Part shown: in pieces, positions 1 through 5,466 of the stretch | Layout of the letters: each line of letters opens with the position of its first letter | Position numbering within the stretch: position 1 is the stretch's first letter | Source: an uncultured Porphyromonas sp. | Lineage (GTDB): Bacteria > Bacteroidota > Bacteroidia > Bacteroidales > Porphyromonadaceae | Reading direction: 5' to 3' | Assembly (NCBI GenBank): GCA_947253195.1 | Contig: CAMXXM010000110.1 | Location: forward strand, 1-5,466 | DNA: 5,466 nucleotides | Position numbers and translations under genes: made by a program | The notes under the pieces: model-generated | Seen by the model: the letters and a program-made list of their open reading frames with translations, nothing else | Database searches by the model: none | Told to the model about the DNA's origin: nothing

Positions 1-1772
1 CCTCTGAGGAGCTCCCGATCGAGGGGCTGCAGGTGCGCTACCTAAGGGAGACGGTTGACGTCACCGCCCGCGTTATGGCGGTGGCGGCTCAGGAGCCGGA
101 TCCGATGAAGAAGTATGGCGCGATCCGCGCCTGCTGCGAGCTGATCGCCAGGGAGTACGGTGGGGACAAGCACACCGAGGCGGAGGTGATCCCCTTCTAT
201 GAGAGCAATCGCTACTACCTCATCGTCTACGACGTCTTCACCGACGTGCGTCTCGCCTTTGCCCCCCCCGCATCGATCGGGAAGTTTGGCCGCGACACCG
301 ACAACTGGATGTGGCCCCGTCACACCATCGACTACTCCGTCTTCCGCGTCTACGCCGGCAAGGACAATAAGCCGGCCGACTACGCAGCCGACAACGTCCC
401 CTACAAGCCCGCCTACTACGCCAAGATCTCCCTCAAGGGAGTGAAGGAGGGTGACTACTCCATGACCATAGGCTTCCCCGGCTTCACCGACCGCTACCTC
501 TCCTCCTGGGGCGTCGTCGACCGGATCGAGAATAACAACAAGCCGCTCATCCTCGTCCGCGGCATCAAGCAGGATATCTGGAGTGAGTATATGTCCAAGG
601 ACAATGCCATCAACATCCAGTACATCAGCAAGTATCTCGGCTCCTCCAATTACTGGAAAAACTCGATCGGCATGAATGCCGGGCTCAAGAAGCTCGACGT
701 CGAGAGCGACAAGCGCGCCATCGAGGAGGAGTTTGCCAGCTGGGTCGCCGCCGACCCGAAGCGCCGGGCAGAGTACGGAAGTGTGCTCCCCCGACTGCAG
801 CGTAACCTCGAGAAGATCGGTCCGATGATGCACGACCTGACGATCCTTACCGAGGCACTCTCCGGCACCGAGCTCCGCGCCCTCGCCACCCTGCCGGGCA
901 AGGATCCCGGCGCCTTTGACGGCACCAAGCTCTACAAGGACTACAACCCCGTCGTCGCCAAGGCGACCACGCCGGCGATGCTGAGGGTGATCCGGGAGAA
1001 TGTCGCCCCGGAGCACCTCCCCTCCATATTCGCCAAGATCGACGAGAAGTTTGGCGGCGATGTGGTGAAGTACACGGACTATGTCTTCGCCAACTCTGTC
1101 GTGGTGGAGAAGGAGCGGATGATGGAGGCCCTCCGCAACTACGACGCACTGAAGGCTGCCTTCCCCACCGACCCCGCCGTGGAGCTGGTAGGTAGCATTA
1201 TGGAGCAGGTCAATAAGATCTCCGCCGAGATGCAGCCCTATGCCTACGACTACGCCGCCGCCCGCAGGCTCTTCATGAAGGGACTGATGGAGATGTGGCC
1301 CGACCGTGCCCTGCCGAGTGATGCCAATTTCACCATGCGCCTCAGCTACGGCTCCGTCGGTGGCTACCGCCCCTACGATGCCGGCTGGTACGACTACTAC
1401 ACCACGTCGGTTGGTATGCTGGAGAAGAATGCGACCGGCAAGGAGGACTACTTCGTCCAGCCCGAGATCGTAAGCATGCTCAAGGACAGCAGCACCTATG
1501 GTCGCTGGGCGGCTGAGGACGGCGCGCTCCACACCGACTTCATCTCCAATAACGACATCACCGGTGGCAACTCCGGCAGCCCCGTCTTTGACGGCGAGGG
1601 ACACCTGATCGGTCTCGCCTTTGACGGCAATTGGGAGGCGATGAGCGGTGACATTGAGTTTGAGCCCAACCTCCAGCGCTGCATCTGCGTCGACATCCGT
1701 GCCATGCTCTACTACATGGACAAGTGGGGCAAGGCGGACAGCCTGATCAGCGAGCTCACTTTTGTGAAGTAA
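1..1772 (+). CDS. dpp7: S46 family dipeptidyl-peptidase, DPP7-type, 5'-truncated by window
   Basis: This is a secreted or periplasmic serine exopeptidase of MEROPS family S46, which removes dipeptides from the N-termini of oligopeptides and feeds amino-acid-fermenting Bacteroidetes. The reading frame is open from the first full codon at position 3 and gives 589 residues to the TAA at 1770-1772. Family members have about 710 residues, so roughly 115-120 N-terminal residues are missing, including the signal peptide and the catalytic His region. Visible motifs are NWMWPRHTID (303-332), whose final Asp (330-332) matches the catalytic Asp, and GGNSGSP (1563-1583), whose first Ser (1572-1574) is the catalytic Ser. 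The Asn-Trp at 303-308 is the pair that binds the substrate N-terminus in characterised members. Eighteen residues after the catalytic Ser is Gly (1626-1628) in FDGNWEAMSGD. DPP11 enzymes, which prefer Asp/Glu at P1, carry Arg there, so a DPP7-like hydrophobic preference is inferred. A strong terminator follows the stop. The GTG at 33 is internal and not the start. Confidence 0.95.
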   Translation, partial: SEELPIEGLQVRYLRETVDVTARVMAVAAQEPDPMKKYGAIRACCELIAREYGGDKHTEAEVIPFYESNRYYLIVYDVFTDVRLAFAPPASIGKFGRDTDNWMWPRHTIDYSVFRVYAGKDNKPADYAADNVPYKPAYYAKISLKGVKEGDYSMTIGFPGFTDRYLSSWGVVDRIENNNKPLILVRGIKQDIWSEYMSKDNAINIQYISKYLGSSNYWKNSIGMNAGLKKLDVESDKRAIEEEFASWVAADPKRRAEYGSVLPRLQRNLEKIGPMMHDLTILTEALSGTELRALATLPGKDPGAFDGTKLYKDYNPVVAKATTPAMLRVIRENVAPEHLPSIFAKIDEKFGGDVVKYTDYVFANSVVVEKERMMEALRNYDALKAAFPTDPAVELVGSIMEQVNKISAEMQPYAYDYAAARRLFMKGLMEMWPDRALPSDANFTMRLSYGSVGGYRPYDAGWYDYYTTSVGMLEKNATGKEDYFVQPEIVSMLKDSSTYGRWAAEDGALHTDFISNNDITGGNSGSPVFDGEGHLIGLAFDGNWEAMSGDIEFEPNLQRCICVDIRAMLYYMDKWGKADSLISELTFVK

Positions 1773-1794
1773 TCTTCCCATACCCCTTTTACGA

Positions 1795-1843
1795 CGATTG
1801 CCCCGGAGCGTCTCTCCTGACTGCTCCGGGGCAATCGCCTTTT
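1795..1843 (+). terminator. Intrinsic terminator after the S46 peptidase gene
   Basis: A perfect 15-bp GC-rich stem is formed by 1795-1809 (CGATTGCCCCGGAGC) and 1823-1837, with a 13-nt loop and a possible G-U pair closing it further. The tail CCTTTT follows at 1838-1843. It begins 22 bases after the peptidase stop codon. The short T-run makes it a somewhat imperfect Rho-independent terminator, but the stem is very strong. The opposite strand has no T-tract beyond the stem, so it appears to act on + strand transcription only. Confidence 0.87.
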
Positions 1844-1952
1844 CCCGAGTATGGGGGGAGACGTAGCTCTCTCCTTGGGCATCACAGCGGCTGCGTTTTT
1901 CTTAGGAAGCCCCTTGAGTGACGGAAAAAAGCCCCTTCGATCCGGGTTGTCA
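1844..1952. other. Intergenic stretch with a 9-bp direct repeat in 22-bp phase
   Basis: No credible gene is visible here. The only structure noted is the direct repeat AAGCCCCTT at 1907-1915 and 1929-1937, offset by exactly 22 bp. This is the same period as the palindrome array that starts at 1953. Counting back from 1953 in 22-bp steps reaches 1931 and 1909, which fall on the GCCCCTT core of each copy. The two repeats do not resemble the palindromic unit, so the shared phase may be chance or may mark an older, diverged part of one array. No cobalamin riboswitch box, tRNA or other structured RNA was recognised. Confidence 0.5.
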
Positions 1953-2034
1953 CTAATATCGGTATTAGGGAAAACTAATACCGATATTAGTGAAGCCTAA
2001 TACCGATATTAGTCGCGCCTAATATCGGTAAAAG
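1953..2034. repeat. Four near-palindromic 16-bp sites at exact 22-bp spacing
   Basis: Unit 1 (1953-1968) reads CTAATATCGGTATTAG. Units 2 (1975-1990) and 3 (1997-2012) read CTAATACCGATATTAG, its exact reverse complement. Unit 4 (2019-2034) is in the unit 1 orientation, with two changes in the right half (TAAAAG for TATTAG). Starts are 1953, 1975, 1997 and 2019, always 22 bp apart, with 6-bp spacers that differ in sequence (GGAAAA, TGAAGC, TCGCGC). With flanking bases, unit 1 (1952-1969) and unit 3 (1996-2013) are exact 18-bp inverted repeats. Each unit is CTAATA-N4-TATTAG, so the half-sites are 10 bp apart centre to centre, about one helical turn, as expected for a dimeric DNA-binding protein. 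The 22-bp period puts all four sites on nearly the same helix face. An operator array for the hflX-cob unit is inferred; a dispersed chromosomal repeat family is the main alternative. Confidence 0.85.
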
Positions 2035-2076
2035 AAAATGTCCTGTGGGGGAAACTTTTACTACGGTCTTATTTAG

Positions 2077-2084
2077 TACTTTTG
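2077..2084 (+). promoter_or_regulatory. Putative Bacteroidetes -7 promoter element for hflX
   Basis: TACTTTTG matches the Bacteroidetes sigma-ABfr -7 consensus TAnnTTTG exactly. It is the only match I found between the upstream terminator and the hflX coding region. No clear TTG lies at the usual -33 distance; the region around 2055-2059 reads CTTTT, so the upstream element is weak. A transcript would start near 2088-2092, just before the ATG at 2102 and about 55 bases downstream of the last palindromic unit. The short leader is consistent with the absence of a Shine-Dalgarno sequence. Confidence 0.45.
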
Positions 2085-2101
2085 TAGTAATGATAGACGA
2101 A

Positions 2102-3304
2102 ATGAACCTTACTCCTAAGGACAATAAGGAGGAGCTACGCGCCCTGCTCATCGGGGTCACCACACCGGAGCAGACAGAGCGCCAGACGCGAGACTACTTA
2201 GATGAGCTCGCCTTCCTCGCCCTGACGGATGGCATCACTGCCGCTGCGACGATGACGCAAAATCTTGAGGCTCCCAAGGCAGGCTCCTACATAGGGAGCG
2301 GTAAGCTCGAGGAGTGCGCTGAGCTGATCGAGCGGGAGAAGCTCGACCTCGTCATCGTGGACGATGAGCTGACCGCCGTGCAGATCAATTCGATCGAGAA
2401 GGCGTGCAAGGTGCCGGTCCGCGACCGCACCAGCCTGATCCTCGACATCTTTGCCGACCATGCCCGCACCGCCTACGCCAAGACGCAGGTGGAGCTGGCG
2501 CAGTACAATTATATGCTGCCCCGCCTGACCCGTATGTGGACCCACCTTGACCGCCAGCGTGGTGGCGGGACCAATATGCGCGGACCGGGTGAGACGCAGC
2601 TGGAGACCGACCGCCAGCTGATCAAGCGGCGCATCTCCAAGCTGCGGGACGACCTTACGAAGATCGATAAGCAGAAGCAGACGCAGCGGAAAAACCGCGG
2701 TGCCCTCGTGCGTGTCGCCCTCGTTGGCTACACAAACGTCGGCAAGTCGACGATCATGAACTCTCTCTCCGATAGCGAGGTCTTTGCCGACAACCGCCTC
2801 TTCGCCACACTCGACACAACGGTGCGCAAGGTGGTGATCAAGAATCTTCCTTTCCTCCTCTCTGACACCGTCGGCTTCATCCGCAAGCTCCCGACAGAGC
2901 TGATCGAGTCCTTTAAGTCCACCCTCGATGAGGTGCGCGAGGCGGACCTCCTGCTCCATGTGGTGGACATCTCGCACCCTGCCTTTGAGGATCAGATCGC
3001 TGTGGTCTCCAAGACGCTCGAGGAGCTGCTGGAGGGGGAGAAGAAGCCTGTCATCCTGGTCTTCAATAAGATTGATGACTACTCCTACGTGGAGAAGGAC
3101 CCGGACGATCTCACCCCGGCGACGAAGGAAAACCTCTCCCTCGAGGATCTGGAGAAGACCTGGATGGCGCATATGGGAGAGAGCGACGTCGCCTTCGTCT
3201 CCGCCAAGACCGGTCAGGGCATGAGTGAGCTGAAGGAGCTCCTCTATGACCGAGCTAAGGAGATCCACGTCACCCGCTATCCCTACAACGACTTCCTCTA
3301 CTGA
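2102..3304 (+). CDS. hflX: HflX, ribosome-associated GTPase
   Basis: HflX is a cytoplasmic GTPase that binds the 50S subunit and splits stalled or hibernating ribosomes, especially under heat stress. From the ATG at 2102 the protein has 400 residues, normal for the family. The N-terminal HflX domain shows YIGSGK (63-68), DRTSLILDIFA (108-118) and the glycine-rich RGGGTNMRGPGETQLETDR (153-171). A charged coiled-coil linker lies around 172-198. The G domain has G1 GYTNVGKST (209-217), the G2 region FATLDTT (234-240), G3 DTVGF (255-259), G4 NKID (322-325) and G5 SAK (367-369), so it looks active. The start is uncertain: ATG at 2090 (404 aa) and GTG at 2045 (419 aa) are in frame. The GTG would put the candidate -7 box inside the gene, and the ATG at 2090 would be essentially leaderless, so 2102 is preferred. 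It is the first gene of a tight cluster, with cbiB starting 7 bases after its stop. Confidence 0.96.
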   Translation: MNLTPKDNKEELRALLIGVTTPEQTERQTRDYLDELAFLALTDGITAAATMTQNLEAPKAGSYIGSGKLEECAELIEREKLDLVIVDDELTAVQINSIEKACKVPVRDRTSLILDIFADHARTAYAKTQVELAQYNYMLPRLTRMWTHLDRQRGGGTNMRGPGETQLETDRQLIKRRISKLRDDLTKIDKQKQTQRKNRGALVRVALVGYTNVGKSTIMNSLSDSEVFADNRLFATLDTTVRKVVIKNLPFLLSDTVGFIRKLPTELIESFKSTLDEVREADLLLHVVDISHPAFEDQIAVVSKTLEELLEGEKKPVILVFNKIDDYSYVEKDPDDLTPATKENLSLEDLEKTWMAHMGESDVAFVSAKTGQGMSELKELLYDRAKEIHVTRYPYNDFLY

Positions 3305-3311
3305 TCCCGGG

Positions 3312-4265
3312 ATGAATCACCTCCTCCCTGTCGTCATCGGCTTTCTCCTCGACCTCTGCCTCGGTGACCCGAGCCGGATGCCCCATCCGGTCATCGGTAT
3401 GGGGCGGCTGATCAGTCGGCTGGAGCTGTGGCTGAGGCGTGACGGGCAGACGCCGGGGGAGGCTTATCGAGCCGGGCTCCTGCTCTGGCTCATCGTCGTG
3501 TCGGTGAGCGGGAGCCTCTGCGCCCTCGTCATTTTCCTCGCCACATCCATACATCCCATAGCAGGGCTGGTAGTGGAGAGCATCCTCTGCTGGCAGGTGC
3601 TGGCGACCCGCTCCCTCGTCACGGAGGCGAAGAAGGTGGTGCAGCCTCTACTCAGCGGGGATCTACCTGCAGCGCGCCGAGCGGTCTCGATGATCGTCGG
3701 GCGGGATACGGAGAGCCTCTCCGCCGAGGGGGTCACCAAGGCTGCGGTGGAGACGGTGGCGGAGAATACCTCCGACGGCATCGTGGCACCGCTCCTCTTC
3801 CTCATTCTCGGTGGGGCACCCCTTGGCATCGCATACAAGGCGGTGAATACCATGGACTCCATGATCGGCTACATTGATGAGCCGTACACCTACTTCGGAC
3901 GCTTTGCCGCCCGGGCCGATGACTTTTTCAATTACCTCCCCGCGCGACTCTCTGCGCTCATCATGCTGCTTGCCGGTCTGCTCCTCGGGCTGGACGGGCG
4001 TCAGGGCTGGCGAGTGTTCCGTCGCGACAGGTACAAGCATGCCAGCCCCAATTCTGCTCAGACGGAGTCGGTGATGGCTGGACTGCTGAGGGTGCAGCTG
4101 GCAGGCGATGCCACCTATGGCGGACACATTCACCACAAGCCCTTCATCGGTGACCCGCTTCGCCCGATCGAGCCGCGGGACATCGACCGCAGCTGTCGTG
4201 TGGCGGTGGGGACGGCACTGCTCACAATGTTGCTCTTTGGCTCCCTCACACTCCTCATTCTCTGA
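3312..4265 (+). CDS. cbiB: CbiB, adenosylcobinamide-phosphate synthase
   Basis: CbiB (called CobD in the aerobic-pathway nomenclature) is an integral membrane enzyme that attaches (R)-1-amino-2-propanol phosphate to adenosylcobyric acid, giving adenosylcobinamide phosphate. The protein has 317 residues, close to the 319 of Salmonella CbiB. Family signatures are LDLCLGDP (13-20), PHPVIGMGRLI (24-34), ETVAENTSDGIVAP (147-160), KAVNTMDSMIGY (176-187), RADDFFNYLPARL (201-213) and RDRYKHASPNSAQTESVMAG (238-257). Hydrophobic membrane segments fall at about 53-77, 82-97, 155-175, 209-227 and 296-317. The ATG at 3312 is chosen because the family N-terminus begins there; the same frame is open further upstream, but only as overlap with hflX. 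No Shine-Dalgarno sequence is seen. The gap from hflX is 7 bases, and its TGA overlaps the next ATG by one base (TGATG), suggesting translational coupling. Confidence 0.96.
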   Translation: MNHLLPVVIGFLLDLCLGDPSRMPHPVIGMGRLISRLELWLRRDGQTPGEAYRAGLLLWLIVVSVSGSLCALVIFLATSIHPIAGLVVESILCWQVLATRSLVTEAKKVVQPLLSGDLPAARRAVSMIVGRDTESLSAEGVTKAAVETVAENTSDGIVAPLLFLILGGAPLGIAYKAVNTMDSMIGYIDEPYTYFGRFAARADDFFNYLPARLSALIMLLAGLLLGLDGRQGWRVFRRDRYKHASPNSAQTESVMAGLLRVQLAGDATYGGHIHHKPFIGDPLRPIEPRDIDRSCRVAVGTALLTMLLFGSLTLLIL

Positions 4266-5320
4266 TGCTTTACCGGGAAGACTACCCCCACGGAGGGGAT
4301 CGCTACCGACGACCGATCCGGCTGGACTTCTCGGTCAATACCAATCCCTTTGTTCCTCTCCCCGAGGTGGTCGGGGTGGCTCTCGGCAGCCGTGGTGAGC
4401 TGGACCACTATCCGGATCCCTACTGTCGTGAGCTGGTGCAGGCAATTGCCCGTAAGGAGCAGCTGCCTGAGGAGTACATCCTCTGTGGCAATGGCGCTGC
4501 TGACCTGATAGATCTCTACGTCCGCGCCCTGCGGCCGAGGATGGCGCTGGAGGCGGCACCCACCTTCTCCGAGTACCATCGCAGTCTCATCGCTGCAGGG
4601 TGCGAGGTGAGGGAAGTGGTGCTGACGCGAGAGAGCGGCTTCGTGTGGGAGGAGTCGGTTCTCAGTCGCCTGGACGAGGAGCAGCCGGACCTCCTGGTCC
4701 TCTGCAACCCCAATAACCCTACCGGACGGCTCATAAGCCCAGCGCTCCTCGACCGGATCCTCTCGCTCTGCGATGAGCGGGGGATAGCGGTCCTGATCGA
4801 CGAGTGCTTCATCGACCTTGCTGACCGGCGGGAGAGCCGGACGACCGACCTGGCGCGCTACTCGGGACTGATGATCCTTAACGCCTTTACCAAGAGCCAC
4901 AGCCTCGCCGGGCTTCGTATCGGCTACTGCATGACTGCCGACAGCCGCTTGCTCGCACGTATGAGCCGTCTCTCGCAGCCGTGGAATGTCTCCGTGCCGG
5001 CTCAACGTGCCGGAGTGGTGGCTGCGGGGCGGAGCGACTTCCTCATCAGGTCTCGGGCGATGATCTACGAGCAGCGGGCGGCACTCTGTGCGGGGCTCGA
5101 GGAGCTGGGGCTGGAGGTGCTCCCGTCGGAGGTCAATTTTCTCCTCCTTAGGGGACCGGTGGGGCTGGACAAGGAGCTGGAGCGGAGGGGGATACTGATA
5201 CGCAACTGCGCCAATTACCACGGGCTCTCCGACGGCTGGTACCGCATCGCTGTCCGGAGGGAGGAGGAGAATAGCGCTTTACTCAATACCTTATACACCA
5301 TACTGAAGTGCCATGGCTAA
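4265..5320 (+). CDS. cobD: CobD-type L-threonine-O-3-phosphate decarboxylase (PLP)
   Basis: This fold-type I PLP enzyme is predicted to decarboxylate L-threonine phosphate to (R)-1-amino-2-propanol phosphate, the substrate of CbiB encoded just upstream. The protein has 351 residues, against 364 for Salmonella CobD. It shows the N-terminal HGGD (9-12) and DFSVNTNP segment (about 21-28), the cofactor phosphate loop GNGAADL (75-81), CNPNNPTG (147-154), Asp179 in LIDECF for the pyridine nitrogen, the Schiff-base Lys210 in [14 protein letters not shown], and Arg327 and Arg331 in YRIAVR. Histidinol-phosphate aminotransferase (HisC) is a close relative, and the lysine segment (SLAGLRIGY) resembles HisC. 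QPWNVS (238-243), the C-terminal [23 protein letters not shown] region and the position between cbiB and cobQ favour CobD. The start overlaps the cbiB stop by one base and the 3' end overlaps cobQ by eight. Confidence 0.9.
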   Translation: MLYREDYPHGGDRYRRPIRLDFSVNTNPFVPLPEVVGVALGSRGELDHYPDPYCRELVQAIARKEQLPEEYILCGNGAADLIDLYVRALRPRMALEAAPTFSEYHRSLIAAGCEVREVVLTRESGFVWEESVLSRLDEEQPDLLVLCNPNNPTGRLISPALLDRILSLCDERGIAVLIDECFIDLADRRESRTTDLARYSGLMILNAFTKSHSLAGLRIGYCMTADSRLLARMSRLSQPWNVSVPAQRAGVVAAGRSDFLIRSRAMIYEQRAALCAGLEELGLEVLPSEVNFLLLRGPVGLDKELERRGILIRNCANYHGLSDGWYRIAVRREEENSALLNTLYTILKCHG

Positions 5321-5466
5321 GAACCTTATGATCCAGGGGACTATGTCCAATGCCGGGAAGAGCCTCGTGGCTGCCGGCATCTGTCGTATCCTCCACCAGG
5401 ACGGCTACAGGGTCGCCCCCTTTAAGAGTCAAAATATGGCGCTCAACTCCTGCATCACAGGTGACG
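5313..5466 (+). CDS. cobQ: CobQ/CbiP, cobyric acid synthase, 3'-truncated by window
   Basis: Cobyric acid synthase is a glutamine-dependent, ATP-using enzyme that amidates four peripheral carboxylates of adenosylcobyrinic acid a,c-diamide to give adenosylcobyric acid. Only the first 51 codons are present, against roughly 480-500 in the full protein. The identification is still firm: residues 8-17 ([10 protein letters not shown]) are the modified P-loop of the dethiobiotin-synthetase-like ATPase domain, and [12 protein letters not shown] (35-46) is the adjacent family signature. The C-terminal glutaminase domain lies beyond the window. The ATG at 5313 overlaps the 3' end of the decarboxylase gene by eight bases in another frame, which suggests coupled translation. 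Internal ATGs at 5328 and 5343 would cut into or remove the P-loop segment and are less likely. Confidence 0.96.
   Translation, partial: MAKNLMIQGTMSNAGKSLVAAGICRILHQDGYRVAPFKSQNMALNSCITGD

Noticed and set aside
42..1781. Long antisense open frame (579 codons) opposite the S46 peptidase gene
   Set aside because: The + strand frame has clear S46 catalytic motifs. The antisense frame is a by-product of GC-rich codon bias, with low-complexity Gly/Val/Leu/His composition and no recognisable domain.
1724..1921. Small + strand ORF of 65 codons after the peptidase gene
   Set aside because: It begins inside the peptidase gene in another frame and runs through the terminator hairpin, so it is very unlikely to be translated.
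1953..2034. CRISPR array
   Set aside because: Units are 16 bp and alternate in orientation, and the spacers are only 6 bp. No cas gene is present.
1844..2101. Cobalamin riboswitch or other structured leader
   Set aside because: No B12-box-like sequence or supporting stem set was found by eye. The only strong structure is the terminator, which belongs to the upstream gene.
2198..3268. Long antisense open frame opposite hflX
   Set aside because: All five G motifs of HflX lie on the + strand; the antisense protein shows no family features and has the same compositional bias.
3246..3311. N-terminal extension of CbiB into hflX
   Set aside because: The extra residues would overlap the hflX 3' end and lack CbiB similarity; the family N-terminus starts at the ATG at 3312.
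4130..5221. Long antisense open frame opposite cobD and the end of cbiB
   Set aside because: It spans the junction of two well-supported + strand genes and has no recognisable motif.

Overview
The window looks like chromosomal DNA from a GC-rich member of the Bacteroidales, probably Porphyromonas-like. The lineage call is an inference. It rests on an S46 dipeptidyl-peptidase of the DPP7 type, a TAnnTTTG promoter element, the lack of Shine-Dalgarno sequences before the starts, and the Bacteroidetes character of the HflX and Cob proteins. All genes are on the + strand and no mobile element is recognisable.

Layout: (1) 1-1772 is the 3' five-sixths of an S46 serine peptidase gene; its 5' end, with the catalytic His, lies upstream of the window. 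(2) 1795-1843 is a strong intrinsic terminator that closes this transcription unit. (3) 1844-2101 is intergenic. It holds four near-palindromic 16-bp sites at exactly 22-bp intervals (1953-2034), alternating in orientation, preceded by a 9-bp direct repeat with the same 22-bp period and followed by a Bacteroidetes-type -7 promoter box at 2077-2084. (4) 2102-3304 is hflX, a ribosome-splitting GTPase. (5) 3312-4265 is cbiB, 4265-5320 is a cobD-type threonine-phosphate decarboxylase, and 5313 to the window end is the start of cobQ, cobyric acid synthase.

The last four genes are packed with a 7-bp gap, a 1-bp overlap and an 8-bp overlap, so they probably form one transcription unit led by hflX. 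The three cob genes cover consecutive late steps of cobalamin synthesis. CobQ amidates the corrin ring to cobyric acid, CobD makes (R)-1-amino-2-propanol phosphate from threonine phosphate, and CbiB joins the two into adenosylcobinamide phosphate. No cobalamin riboswitch is visible upstream of these genes in the window.

The most unusual element is the 22-bp-phased palindrome array in front of the hflX-cob unit. It could be a multi-site operator or a dispersed repeat. The rest of the window is conventional.
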